DNA of 64,000 bases from Natronogracilivirga saccharolytica. Lineage in GTDB: Bacteria > Bacteroidota > Rhodothermia > Balneolales > Natronogracilivirgulaceae. The position numbers were made by a program, and so were the translations under genes. Under the pieces are notes generated by a model, which had not been told where the DNA came from, did no database searches, and saw only the letters and a program-made list of their open reading frames with translations. The stretch lies in contig NZ_JAFIDN010000010.1 of assembly GCF_017921895.1 (NCBI RefSeq), positions 62,001-126,000 of the forward strand, given 5' to 3'. Each line of letters opens with the position of its first letter. Position 1 is the stretch's first letter. Positions 25,394-34,487 of the stretch are shown here, one piece after another.

Positions 25394-26654
25394 GGTCAGA
25401 CTCCGGCTCCAGTTTGAACATGGAGTTTACAAGGCGGGTGATTTCCTCAGGGGCTTCGTGATTGTCCTTCAGATGGTCGATGGAGTGCGCCATGATTTTG
25501 TTCACAATACGGCGGGTCAGATGCTCGACATCTCCAAGGGAGGAATCAGGCAGTTTTGCCCGGAATTTTTCGATCTCCCGGCTGCGGATATCATGGAGCT
25601 TGTCATTCAGCGCGCGTATGGTGGGTACCACCTTCTGCTCTGAAAGCCAGATCCGGAAATTTGCGATCTCTTCATCGATGATCGCTTCTACTTTGGGGAT
25701 GTTGCGTTCCCGGCGACGGTATGCCTCGTCGGTGGTGTCGTTGAGCCGGTCCATATTCACCAGTTCGATATTGGGATGCTGCTCTGCGGCCGGATCAATA
25801 TTGCGGGGAACGGACAAGTCCAGCATCACAACTTTTTTATCGGTTCCCTCAAGATCAGTAAGCTGCTCGGGTCCGATGACCGGCTTGTCGGCTCCGGTTG
25901 CTACAATGACGAGATCAGCTTTCCCCATTTCGATGTTGATCTCCTCGAGTCCGGCAACCGGAAGCTGAAAGCGATCTCCGAGGTTTTCTGCCCGTTCTCG
26001 GCTGCGGTTGAGCAGGGTTACATTGCGGGCACCCATCGATATAAGATTCTTGCAGGTGATTTTCCCGATTTTTCCGGTTCCGACCAGAAGTATGTTTTTG
26101 TCCTTGAGTGACTTGAGCCTCTTTTGGGCAAACTGAACGGCGGCATAGGCCGTTGTTGCGGCTCCGCTGGCCAGATCCGTTTCGGTTCGTGACCGTTTGT
26201 GCGTTCTGAGGACAAACTGCATCAGCCGGTGGAGCATGGCATCGGCCATACCCAGGGAGTGCGTATATTCGTAGGCCTCTTTTACCTGCTTGACAATCTG
26301 CAGGTCACCTAATATCTGGGCATCCAGTCCGACGGTCACCCGCAGCAGGTGGCGGACCGACTCTTCGCCTTCTTTTAAGAAGCCGTACTGATCAAACTCC
26401 TCCCTGCTGCCATCACTGTGTTTGACGAGCAGTTCGACCAGTATCCCGGGCGTGTTATTCCGGGCAAATATTTCTGTGCGGTTGCAGGTGGAAACAATGA
26501 TCACATCCCTCAGTCCGAGAACACGGGCATCCTCCAGAAACGCCTCTTTCTGTTCCCCGGAAAGGCTGAACCTCTCCCTGAGAGCAACGTCGGCTTTCCA
26601 GTGATTGATTCCGATTGCGGAAAATTCAGTGATCTGCGGAGTAATTTCGTTCAT
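25383..26654 (-). CDS. hemA: Glutamyl-tRNA reductase
   Basis: 423 aa; reduces glutamyl-tRNA to glutamate-1-semialdehyde with NADPH, the committed step of the C5 route. The nucleophilic cysteine is in IVSTCNRTEIFA near residue 57. The NADPH domain has LLVGTGKIGKITCKNL near 190, and the C-terminal helical dimerisation domain covers about 320-420. ATG start at 26654, 25 bases after the hemH stop, so hemH, hemA, hemC, hemD, hemE and hemF form one transcription unit. In other bacteria this enzyme is controlled by heme through its N-terminus; no such feature can be judged here. Confidence 0.97.
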   Translation of the reverse strand: MNEITPQITEFSAIGINHWKADVALRERFSLSGEQKEAFLEDARVLGLRDVIIVSTCNRTEIFARNNTPGILVELLVKHSDGSREEFDQYGFLKEGEESVRHLLRVTVGLDAQILGDLQIVKQVKEAYEYTHSLGMADAMLHRLMQFVLRTHKRSRTETDLASGAATTAYAAVQFAQKRLKSLKDKNILLVGTGKIGKITCKNLISMGARNVTLLNRSRERAENLGDRFQLPVAGLEEINIEMGKADLVIVATGADKPVIGPEQLTDLEGTDKKVVMLDLSVPRNIDPAAEQHPNIELVNMDRLNDTTDEAYRRRERNIPKVEAIIDEEIANFRIWLSEQKVVPTIRALNDKLHDIRSREIEKFRAKLPDSSLGDVEHLTRRIVNKIMAHSIDHLKDNHEAPEEITRLVNSMFKLEPESDLDN

Positions 26655-26679
26655 TCCGTTCTAAAATAGTATATATCCT

Positions 26680-27813
26680 TCACGAAACCGATAATGATTG
26701 CCTGGTTTTTTCGGGCTGCTCCGAAGTGCCCGTAATATGCTGGATTTTTTTTGAAATTTCATCCTGCAAAGCTGCCAAAAAATCAGGATGATCGTTCAGT
26801 CCCTTGCTCACCACAAGTTTATCGACGTGCTTGTTTTGTTCTTCCAGTTCTTCACGCAATTCGATATCGAGCTCATGTGCTGTTTCGATGTGGTCGGTCA
26901 CGAATGCAACGGGGATGAGTATCATATGTTTTATGCCGTAGTCAATCAGGCGGAACACCAGGTCTTCGGTGTTGGGCTGGGTCCATTTTGACGGTCCGAC
27001 ACGGGACTGATACCCCAGCCAGTGTGTTTCATGGTAATTGCGCATCTTCATGATGGCATCGACGGTTTCTTCGATATGCTGCGTGTAGGGGTCTCCTTTT
27101 TTCACCTCACTCAGAGGGGTTCCGTGCGCAGTAAATACCAGATGCACCTTGCTGCGCTCCTTTTCAGTGAAATCTTCCCGGAGACGCTCGTCGATGCGCT
27201 GATTGAGGGCCGACAGGTAGCTGGGATTCAGATGATACTGTCCCACAAGATACTCCTGCCAGCCGGGCTGCTTGCTGCCGGCCGGACGGCTGTTGCGGAT
27301 GGTTTCCCAGTTGCGGAAACTGCTTCCGGTTGTTGTGTATGAAAACTGCGGATAGAGCGGCAGCAGGACCAGGTGCTCGATGTCATCATTCACGGCCTCC
27401 TCGAATACGTCGTAATCGAAGGGGACCCAGTACCTCATGGCGGTATACACCTTGACGAAGTGATCAGGCCAGCTGTTTTTGAGCATTTTTTCCAATTCGC
27501 GGCGCTGCAGCTCGGTCAGTGAATTAATCGGCGAGCAGCAATCGGACACCACCTTGTTTTGCCTGTTGGGACAATACTTGCTGCCCCGGCATCCTTCAGG
27601 ACAAGCATTGATGTCACGATACTTTTCAGCTACTCCCTTGTAGCGGAATTTTGCAATTATCTTTGCAAGGCGGCTTTGAAAACGCCCGCCGCCGATGTTG
27701 ATGATATCCTGATCTCCGAACAGGTTTTCAAGAAAACTTCTGACGGCCGGCTCTGAAGTCGGTCCGCCCAGGTTCAACAGTACAACACCAATTCTTTTTC
27801 CGCTTTTGCTCAT
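26680..27813 (-). CDS. hemH: Ferrochelatase with internal cysteine cluster
   Basis: 377 aa; inserts Fe(II) into protoporphyrin IX. Typical marks: VVLLNLGGPTSEPAVRSFL at 10-28, VFTAHGTP with the metal-site histidine near 220, and ILIPVAFVTDHIETAHELD with the catalytic glutamate near 310. Between residues 68 and 94, where most ferrochelatases read directly into a GG-SPL loop, there is an insertion with cysteines 71, 75, 81, 92 and 93. Ferrochelatases with a [2Fe-2S] cluster held by four cysteines in such an internal segment are known (Myxococcus xanthus type). First gene of the hem operon; interlocked inverted repeats lie 50-75 bases upstream. Confidence 0.95.
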   Translation of the reverse strand: MSKSGKRIGVVLLNLGGPTSEPAVRSFLENLFGDQDIINIGGGRFQSRLAKIIAKFRYKGVAEKYRDINACPEGCRGSKYCPNRQNKVVSDCCSPINSLTELQRRELEKMLKNSWPDHFVKVYTAMRYWVPFDYDVFEEAVNDDIEHLVLLPLYPQFSYTTTGSSFRNWETIRNSRPAGSKQPGWQEYLVGQYHLNPSYLSALNQRIDERLREDFTEKERSKVHLVFTAHGTPLSEVKKGDPYTQHIEETVDAIMKMRNYHETHWLGYQSRVGPSKWTQPNTEDLVFRLIDYGIKHMILIPVAFVTDHIETAHELDIELREELEEQNKHVDKLVVSKGLNDHPDFLAALQDEISKKIQHITGTSEQPEKTRQSLSVS

Positions 27814-27865
27814 TTACAGCTGCCTGCGATTATGTGATTTTTATTACAGCCGGCGTTTATCCCAA

Positions 27866-27889
27866 ATGATTGCCGGACAATCATGTCCG
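27866..27889. promoter_or_regulatory. Interlocked inverted repeats upstream of hemH
   Basis: ATGATTG-CCGGA-CAATCAT (27866-27884) is a perfect 7-bp inverted repeat; overlapping it, CGGAC-AATCAT-GTCCG (27874-27889) is a perfect 5-bp one. The pair sits 53-76 bases before the first gene of the hem operon, in a good place for an operator or overlapping a promoter. A separate TCCGTT-TAT-AACGGA repeat lies at 27935-27949. Regulator unknown. Confidence 0.4.
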
Positions 27890-28029
27890 AAATTATACAG
27901 GAATCCGGTTTCTGATAGTTTTTTGAGAACACGCTCCGTTTATAACGGATGTCCGGAGCTGCCCCCGGGTTTATCCGCATTTATGACAGACAGTAAAGAT
28001 AAGAAAAACACGTAAAAAATACAGAATTC

Positions 28030-29493
28030 TTACCCTGTTGAGTGAACTGATTCGGACCCGGTATCCTGCGGGGTTTCCCGGTTCTTCATTTGCACACTTT
28101 CTGATGATTTCAGCACAAAAAAGAACCTGCTTCCTTTGCCCACTTCGCTTTCCAGCTGAATATCACTGTCATGAGCCTTCAGTATGCCCTTCACAACTGA
28201 GAGGCCGAGGCCGGTTCCGCCCTTGTCGCGTGAACGCGCCTTGTCGGTCCGGTAAAACCGGTCAAACAGCCGGCCCCAGTGCGCCTCGGGAATACCAATA
28301 CCGGTATCGCTTACCGATACCTCCACGAGGCCATTGTTTCTGGAATATGTAACCGAAATGGTTCCTTCGTTTGTGAACTTGATGGCGTTGGATATCAGAT
28401 TCTCCAGCACTTGCTCGATTTTTCCCGGATCGGCATAGACCATGCATGAATGGGTGTCATATTCAAGGGAAATACCCTTGCTCCTGGCCGAATACTGATA
28501 CCAGTCGACAACATCCTGAACAATGTCGGCAAGATCGGCATGCCCGGGTATCACGAACTTTTCATCAGAATCGAAACGCTGAAGGGTCATCAAATCCTTG
28601 AACAGCCGGCCGATGCGCTCGGCCTGACTTCTCAGGTTCCGGACATACTTGCGGCGTTTTTCCTCATCGAGGCCGGGCAGTTCAAGCATTTCCAGCGATC
28701 CCATGATGGTATGGAGCGGATTGCGCACTTCATGGGTAATATCGGCAAAAAACTGCCGCTGTTTTTCATTAAGCGCCTGAAGCTGCTGGTAATCGGAGCG
28801 CAACTTTTGCGCCATTTCATTGACCGATGCAGCCAGGGTTCCGATTTCATCCGACCGGTTCATGCGGATGACATGTTCGGTATCACCCTTGGCGACACGT
28901 TCCACATCCCGGGTCAGACGGAACAGCGGCCTGGCCATGTAATGCGCAATGAGAATGCTGAATATCAGAATGAATAAAATGGAGAGCAGCAGGCCGATGT
29001 AAATAATCTGGCGTATATCGGCTATGGGCTGAAAAACCTGGGAGCGGGTCTGGTTGATAACAAAAAAACGGGCTTCATTGCGGCTGTTCGGGATGGTGGC
29101 GTAGACACGGATTCTTTCATCGTCCGGTTCGTTAATGGTTCGCAGCTGGTCATCCCCTTCCAGCAGGCGGCTCACTTCGCGGGGATGCAGGTGAAGATGG
29201 GGCGAACGTTCAGACCCCGCTGGATAGGCCGCAAGAATGGATCCGCCGGAATCATACAGGGCAATCTGGTAATCCGTAGCCCGGCCCACCCGCTCGAGCT
29301 CGTCCTGCAGACCCACACCGTCAGGCAGGAACTTGAGCGTGTGCATCATCCAGTAGCCGTCGTTTTCCATGTCGTCGACCGCCTGTTCCAGCATGTAAGC
29401 CCTGATGTAATAAAAGGCGTAGAGACTGCCGGCAGTCACGGTAATAACCAGAATGACGGTAAGCGCCCAGGCCAGTTTGGAACGGATGTTCAT
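28030..29493 (-). CDS. Sensor histidine kinase, membrane-bound
   Basis: 487 aa. Two membrane helices (about 8-30 and 163-185) bracket a periplasmic sensor of about 130 residues; then HAMP (about 186-238), a HisKA dimerisation domain with phospho-acceptor His254 in FFADITHEVRNPL, and an ATPase domain with N-box LISNAIKFTNEG, DTGIGIP and GGTGLGLSVVKG. The signal is unknown. Its ATG overlaps the stop of the preceding response regulator by one base (TGATG), so the two are translated together. The stop at 28030 is about 215 bases from hemH on the same strand, with no clear terminator between. Confidence 0.94.
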   Translation of the reverse strand: MNIRSKLAWALTVILVITVTAGSLYAFYYIRAYMLEQAVDDMENDGYWMMHTLKFLPDGVGLQDELERVGRATDYQIALYDSGGSILAAYPAGSERSPHLHLHPREVSRLLEGDDQLRTINEPDDERIRVYATIPNSRNEARFFVINQTRSQVFQPIADIRQIIYIGLLLSILFILIFSILIAHYMARPLFRLTRDVERVAKGDTEHVIRMNRSDEIGTLAASVNEMAQKLRSDYQQLQALNEKQRQFFADITHEVRNPLHTIMGSLEMLELPGLDEEKRRKYVRNLRSQAERIGRLFKDLMTLQRFDSDEKFVIPGHADLADIVQDVVDWYQYSARSKGISLEYDTHSCMVYADPGKIEQVLENLISNAIKFTNEGTISVTYSRNNGLVEVSVSDTGIGIPEAHWGRLFDRFYRTDKARSRDKGGTGLGLSVVKGILKAHDSDIQLESEVGKGSRFFFVLKSSESVQMKNRETPQDTGSESVHSTG

Positions 29494-30194
29494 CAGGTGA
29501 GAGCAAGTTCTTTGTTCAGGCCGTACCCCATGCCACGGTATGTTTTTATCAGTTCACCGTCATCTCTGAGCTTGAGACGCAGGTTTTTGATATGGACATC
29601 CACCGTGCGGTCGAACACGTATTTTTCTTCGTCGGTGATGTATTCCAGAATCTCCTGGCGGGTGTACACCCGTTTGGGATTTTCAAAAAAGAGCTTCAGC
29701 AACTTGAATTCGGTGGTGGTGAGCTCGATTTTTTCGCCGTTTTGCCAGGCTTCCATACTGTCGGACGTGATGTAGACATTGCGGTAGGCCAGCCAGTTGC
29801 CTTTTTCCCTGGGACGCCTGCGCAGCATCGATTCCACATGCGCCTTTACCAGATTGAGACTGGCAGGCTTGGGAATGTAATCGTCCGCCCCCAGGTCAAG
29901 ACCGGCGATTTCATCTTTTTCCTTATCCTTGGCAGTCAGAAAGATGACCGGCACATCACTTAATACCGGATGGCTCCGCAGATACTGGCAGATTTCGTAG
30001 CCGTCTTTTTCGGGAACCATGATATCCAGAATAGCCAGGTCGATAGACTGGGCATGCTCATCAATAAGCTTCAGGGCGCGATTGCCCTCCATGGCCAGCA
30101 GCACTTCGTATCCATGCATTTCGAGATAGTTTGAAAGCATGTCTGCCGGTTCGGCTTCGTCTTCGACAAGTAAAATGGTACGCTTGAAATTCAA
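29493..30194 (-). CDS. OmpR/PhoB-type response regulator
   Basis: 233 aa. Receiver domain 1-122 with acidic pair E11-D12, phospho-acceptor Asp57 (LAILDIMVPEKDGYE), and the lysine of YIPKPASL; winged-helix DNA-binding domain about 135-230 with TTTEFKLLKLFFENPKRVYTR and the VDVHIKNLRLKL recognition helix. Transcription factor partner of the overlapping kinase gene. The start is a TTG at 30194; no ATG fits. GGCACC-N6-GGTGCC (30221-30238) about 30 bases upstream is a perfect 6-bp inverted repeat that may be its own binding site or chance. Confidence 0.93.
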   Translation of the reverse strand: MNFKRTILLVEDEAEPADMLSNYLEMHGYEVLLAMEGNRALKLIDEHAQSIDLAILDIMVPEKDGYEICQYLRSHPVLSDVPVIFLTAKDKEKDEIAGLDLGADDYIPKPASLNLVKAHVESMLRRRPREKGNWLAYRNVYITSDSMEAWQNGEKIELTTTEFKLLKLFFENPKRVYTRQEILEYITDEEKYVFDRTVDVHIKNLRLKLRDDGELIKTYRGMGYGLNKELALT

Positions 30195-30359
30195 AATCGG
30201 ACGTTATTTTCCCCGGATTTGGCACCTGTGCCGGTGCCGTTTCCGGATTGATGTGATCAGATGGAAGTAAATCGAATATCCAGACTCATAAAATGTTGAA
30301 ATATAAGAAAAAAACATAATTGCGTCTGCAGGCATTGCGCCTGAGGACCGGTTCAGATG

Positions 30360-30668
30360 CTAACGCCTGTGCTTGCGGCTGCGCCTGCGCCATTGAACGA
30401 AGTGAAACCCCACAAAAATGATGAAGATAGCAGAAAAGAGAAAAAGGTAATCAAAGAGCAGCTGCTCCGGGTGTTCGCGGACATCAGGCCACGCATCCAG
30501 AAGGAACATCTCCACGGCCAGAATGATAAGAGGAAGCAGCACGGCCAGCTTCAGGCTTTCGATAAAAATGTAATTCCATTTTTTTTTCTCACCATTATTG
30601 TCGTCTTCCTCCGCTGAAACCGCCGCGTCATCCGGTTTCTCCTCATCCCATGGTTTATTCCAATCCAT
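30360..30668 (-). CDS. Small membrane protein next to a DUF58 gene, unknown function
   Basis: 102 aa: an acidic N-terminal segment (WDEEKPDDAAVSAEEDD), two predicted membrane helices (about 37-57 and 72-92), and a strongly basic tail (WRRRSRKHRR) that should stay in the cytoplasm. No family recognised. It starts 25 bases after the DUF58 gene stop on the same strand, so the pair is probably one operon; DUF58 proteins are often encoded with small or large membrane proteins of the BatA/BatB type. Confidence 0.7.
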   Translation of the reverse strand: MDWNKPWDEEKPDDAAVSAEEDDNNGEKKKWNYIFIESLKLAVLLPLIILAVEMFLLDAWPDVREHPEQLLFDYLFLFSAIFIIFVGFHFVQWRRRSRKHRR

Positions 30669-30693
30669 AAATATTGAATCAATGATAATTGTG

Positions 30694-31614
30694 CTACATC
30701 AGCCGCCTTCGCTTGTTCAAAAAGGCCAGCAGAGCATAATCAAACGGATCCTGCGTATCAACTTCTTCATAAGAAATATTGGCGTCACTGCAGGTAATCC
30801 TGAAATTTTTGGTGTATTCCTTCATTTTTTTCTGATAATCCTTCCGGATCTGCCGGGGAACCACATCCATTTCCCCTCCCGTTTCAAGATCGCTGAACAC
30901 ATACCGGTCATCGGGAAAATCCAGTTCACGCTCGCTGCGCTTTTCCAGAAGATGAAACAGAATAACCTCATGCTTTTTGTGACGCAAGTGTTTAAGCGCC
31001 GAAATCAGCTCATCCTGTTTCTGGACATTTTCGAAAAGGTCGGTCAGAATAATTACAAGGCTTCTGCGGTTGATCCGCTCTGCAAGCTGATGAATGGCTT
31101 CCGCCGAGGCCGTCTGCCTCTTCTGCGGGACATCCCCGTCGTAGGTATCCAGTATCTGCTCCAGGTTTTTGTAAAGATGAAGCAGGTGTCCGTACGATGA
31201 TTTTGCCGGAATGATCTCCCCGATTTCCCTGTCGAAAGCGGCCAGCCCGCATCCGTCACGCTGACGATGAAGCATATAAGCCATGGCCGCACCCAAATGC
31301 ACCCCGTAGCGGAGCTTTGACCAGTCCGCAAAATACCGGAACTGCATGGAACTGCTCACATCCATCAGCATGTAGCAGCGCAGGTTGGTCTCTTCTTCGT
31401 ACTGCTTGACGAAGTAACGTTCCCTTTTCCCGTAGACTTTCCAGTCCAGATGCTTCAGATCGTCACCGGGATGATAGGGCCGGTGTTCGGCAAACTCCAC
31501 ACTGAAACCGAAAAACGGACTTTTATGCAGGCCGCTGATGAATCCCTCCACAATCTGTCTGGCTTTTATTTCCAGTGGAGTAAGACGGTTTAGCAATTCG
31601 GGGGATAGCAGCAT
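30694..31614 (-). CDS. DUF58 protein (VWA-like, MoxR-associated family)
   Basis: 306 aa from the ATG at 31614 (MLLSPELLNRL, the usual family start); a GTG at 31659 would add 15 residues. Diagnostic stretches are FSVEFAEHRPYHPGDDLKHLDWKVYGK near 50-76 and a MIDAS-like MDVSSSMQF near 97. DUF58 proteins resemble von Willebrand factor A domains and usually work with a MoxR AAA+ ATPase in protein maturation or envelope stress. No MoxR gene is visible within the window, so its partner is elsewhere or absent. Divergent from the DDAH-like gene. Confidence 0.88.
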   Translation of the reverse strand: MLLSPELLNRLTPLEIKARQIVEGFISGLHKSPFFGFSVEFAEHRPYHPGDDLKHLDWKVYGKRERYFVKQYEEETNLRCYMLMDVSSSMQFRYFADWSKLRYGVHLGAAMAYMLHRQRDGCGLAAFDREIGEIIPAKSSYGHLLHLYKNLEQILDTYDGDVPQKRQTASAEAIHQLAERINRRSLVIILTDLFENVQKQDELISALKHLRHKKHEVILFHLLEKRSERELDFPDDRYVFSDLETGGEMDVVPRQIRKDYQKKMKEYTKNFRITCSDANISYEEVDTQDPFDYALLAFLNKRRRLM

Positions 31615-31726
31615 AACGGATATTATTTTTTTGGAATCTCTGCAAAAAAAGGACAACACTCAAACTTCTTCAAAGTTTTTTTATTTTGGTGAGTTCCAGA
31701 AACTGTAAATATTCATACTGCCGATT

Positions 31727-32623
31727 ATGTCATCTATCATAACCAAGCCGGATGAACTCAGGGATGCATTGAAAAATGCCGATAACATGCCGCTGCCTGA
31801 TCAGGTGCTCATGGTGACTCCGGACCATTTTTCCGTTGATTATATCATCAACCCGCATATGGAAGGCAATGTCGGAACCGTGAACCCGGAAGCCGCCCGG
31901 TGGCAATGGGAAGTGGTTCGGGATAAGTTTCGCCATCTGGGGCTTAAAATGCATGAAATCACCGGTCAGCCGGGCCTGCCGGACATGGTTTTTTCAGCAA
32001 ATCAGAGTCTGCCCTATGTCGACTCCAAAGGGCACAGGCACGCCTTGATGAGCATCATGCACTCTGATCAGCGCAAGGATGAGGTGCCGTTTTTTGAGCA
32101 GTGGTACCGCCAAAACGGCTATGAAATCCACTACCTCAATCCGCAGGAGATCAATGATTTTGAAGGTATGGGCGATGCGATCTGGCATTTCAAAAAACGC
32201 CTTTTATGGGGGGGATTCGGGTACCGGTCTTCTCGAAAGGCCTATGAGCATATCTCCCGGACCCTTGACGTTCCGGTGGTCATACTGGAACTAATTCACC
32301 CTTCGTTTTATCATCTTGACACCTGCTTCTGTATCCTGAACAGTGACTCTGTGCTGATATATCCTCCCGCCTTTACAAAGGACGGACTTGAACTGATACA
32401 TACGGCTTTTTCCAATGTCATCGAGGCACCGGAAAAGGAAGCGGAAGAGCTGTTTGCCTGCAATGCAAGCTGTCCGGACGGCCGGAAAGTCATCATCCAG
32501 AAAGGATGTAATGAAGTTAACAAGGCACTGAAAAAGCTCGGTTTTGCATTTCTGGAGGTGGATACTTCGGAATTCCTGAAAAGCGGCGGCAGTGTTTTCT
32601 GCATGAAAATGCTCTTGTGGTAA
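31727..32623 (+). CDS. DDAH/arginine-deiminase-like guanidino hydrolase
   Basis: 298 aa of the amidinotransferase/dimethylaminohydrolase superfamily. The substrate-binding DMVFSANQSLPY near 86, the general-base His in HPSFYHLDTCF near 195 and the nucleophilic Cys in KSGGSVFCMKM near the C-terminus (about residue 293) are all in place, so it should be active. Members release citrulline or ornithine from arginine derivatives; the exact substrate cannot be told. The AbgT transporter follows after 57 bases on the same strand and carAB are 2 kb downstream, a context that would fit arginine/citrulline/carbamoyl-phosphate metabolism. Confidence 0.85.
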   Translation: MSSIITKPDELRDALKNADNMPLPDQVLMVTPDHFSVDYIINPHMEGNVGTVNPEAARWQWEVVRDKFRHLGLKMHEITGQPGLPDMVFSANQSLPYVDSKGHRHALMSIMHSDQRKDEVPFFEQWYRQNGYEIHYLNPQEINDFEGMGDAIWHFKKRLLWGGFGYRSSRKAYEHISRTLDVPVVILELIHPSFYHLDTCFCILNSDSVLIYPPAFTKDGLELIHTAFSNVIEAPEKEAEELFACNASCPDGRKVIIQKGCNEVNKALKKLGFAFLEVDTSEFLKSGGSVFCMKMLLW

Positions 32624-32680
32624 CCGTGCGGAAAGTTTACTGATCCCGTCAAAATGAACACAGCAATCTGTTTGGAGTAA

Positions 32681-34366
32681 ATGAGTAAAAAAATCGGAGC
32701 CCCGCCCAAAAAGAATGACTGGTTTACCCGTTTTCTTGATGTTGTTGAATGGCTCGGGAATCTTCTTCCCCATCCCGTAACACTATTTGCGCTGTTTGCC
32801 ACCGGTGTGATTCTTATCAGCGGACTTGCCGAGTTTCTCAACTGGTCTGTTCCCGATCCTCGCCCGGAAGGTGCCGAAGGACGCTCTCCCGACGGAAAAA
32901 TTCAGGCTATCAGTCTGCTGAACGGTGACGGTCTGCGGATGATACTTGAAAATCTGGTCACCAACTTTACGGGTTTTGCCCCGCTTGGGGTTGTACTGGT
33001 GGCCCTGCTCGGTGTAGGCGTCGCCGAGCATTCAGGACTGATAAGTGCGGTCATCCGCGGGATCGTTCTGAAAGCGGCATCGGTCAAACCGATGACCCTC
33101 AAGACAACCGAAAACCTCACGCTGCCGGAAAAAGTCAGCTATTATCTGATGCGGCCTTTTGCGCTGATTCTGGATCCGAAAATACTGGTTACCGTCGCCG
33201 TTGTGTTTACCGGCATTGTTTCAAACACCGCTTCCGAGCTGGGATATGTCGTCCTGGTTCCTCTCGGGGCCGTTGTATTTCTTTCTCTGGGACGGCATCC
33301 GCTTGCCGGACTTGCCGCGGCATTTGCCGGTGTTTCCGGCGGATACAGTGCCAACCTGCTGCTGGGAACCATAGACCCCCTGCTTGCTGGACTCACTCAG
33401 GAAGCTGCACAGCTCGTTGACCCGGGTTACATGGTCCACGCCGCTGTCAACTATTACTTCATGTTCCTCAGCGTGTTTTTGATCACCTTTGTCGGCACAT
33501 GGGTAACCATTAAGATTGTCGAGCCCAAGCTCGGGCCCTATGATCCGGACATCGCCCTGGAGGATGTCAGCGATGAACAGTCCATGGAGCCGCTTTCATC
33601 CACCGAAAAAAGGGGACTGCTCTGGGCCTTCATCACCTTTGCAGGACTCCTGGGCATACTTGCCCTTGGTGTTGTTCCTGAAAATGCCGTCCTCCGCAAT
33701 CCGGAGACCGGTGAAATACTCAACTCTCCGTTCCTGAACGGAATTGTGGCCATAATTTTTGTGGTATTCATGGTTCCGGGTTTCGTTTTCGGATGGGTTA
33801 CGGGCTCCATGAAATCAGACCGGGACATCATTGACGGGATGGCAAAATCCATGTCCACGCTCGGCCTGTATATTGTGATCGTCTTCTTTGCCTCGCAGTT
33901 TGTTGCCTTTTTCGGATGGACCAACCTTGGCCAGATTGTAGCTGTTACCGGAGCGACATTTCTTGATAACATTGGTTTAACCGGGCCGCTCGTATTCGTG
34001 GGCTTCATTATGGTTTCGGGTTTTGTGAACCTCATGCTGGGGTCGGCATCAGCGCAATGGGCGGTAACCGCACCCATTTTCGTACCCATGCTTATGCTCA
34101 TCGGATACAGTCCGGAGGTCATTCAGGCAGCTTACCGCATCGGTGATTCGGTGACCAACCTGGTGACGCCAATGATGAGCTATTTCGGTCTGATCCTGGC
34201 CTTTGCCAACAAATATGACAAAAACCTGGGTATCGGCACGATTATCAGCACCATGCTGCCATACAGCCTGTTCTTTTTCATCAGCTGGGTCATTCTGTTT
34301 TACGTGTGGGTATTCGGATTCGGCATGCCTGTCGGCCCCGAAGCGGCAACCTACTACAGTCCCTGA
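32681..34366 (+). CDS. AbgT-family transporter
   Basis: 561 aa, about 9-11 membrane helices. N-terminal FLDVVEWLGNLLPHPVTLFALFA, FAGVSGGYSANLLLGTIDPLLAG near 220 and IGDSVTNLVTPMMSYF near the C-terminus are typical of the AbgT family, whose members take up p-aminobenzoyl-glutamate or, in other cases, export sulfonamide-like antimetabolites. Direction here is not readable. The insertion after helix 1 (VPDPRPEGAEGRSPDG) is normal for the family. GGAG lies 4 bases before the ATG at 32681. Followed at 120 bases by a DUF5989 micro-protein. Confidence 0.93.
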   Translation: MSKKIGAPPKKNDWFTRFLDVVEWLGNLLPHPVTLFALFATGVILISGLAEFLNWSVPDPRPEGAEGRSPDGKIQAISLLNGDGLRMILENLVTNFTGFAPLGVVLVALLGVGVAEHSGLISAVIRGIVLKAASVKPMTLKTTENLTLPEKVSYYLMRPFALILDPKILVTVAVVFTGIVSNTASELGYVVLVPLGAVVFLSLGRHPLAGLAAAFAGVSGGYSANLLLGTIDPLLAGLTQEAAQLVDPGYMVHAAVNYYFMFLSVFLITFVGTWVTIKIVEPKLGPYDPDIALEDVSDEQSMEPLSSTEKRGLLWAFITFAGLLGILALGVVPENAVLRNPETGEILNSPFLNGIVAIIFVVFMVPGFVFGWVTGSMKSDRDIIDGMAKSMSTLGLYIVIVFFASQFVAFFGWTNLGQIVAVTGATFLDNIGLTGPLVFVGFIMVSGFVNLMLGSASAQWAVTAPIFVPMLMLIGYSPEVIQAAYRIGDSVTNLVTPMMSYFGLILAFANKYDKNLGIGTIISTMLPYSLFFFISWVILFYVWVFGFGMPVGPEAATYYSP

Positions 34367-34487
34367 TTTCGGCTTATCCGGCATTGATTAAGGAACCGGA
34401 TGCAGTTTTTCAAAATTCAATTTCAGTAATTCCAATTTTTGGTTATTTTTAGGAGAATGTAACAGAATGATCTGAACACCCTTTGCA

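Noticed and set aside
24362-25417. 351-residue + strand frame opposite hemC and hemD
   Set aside because: Proline/arginine-rich, no domain, fully opposite two sure genes.
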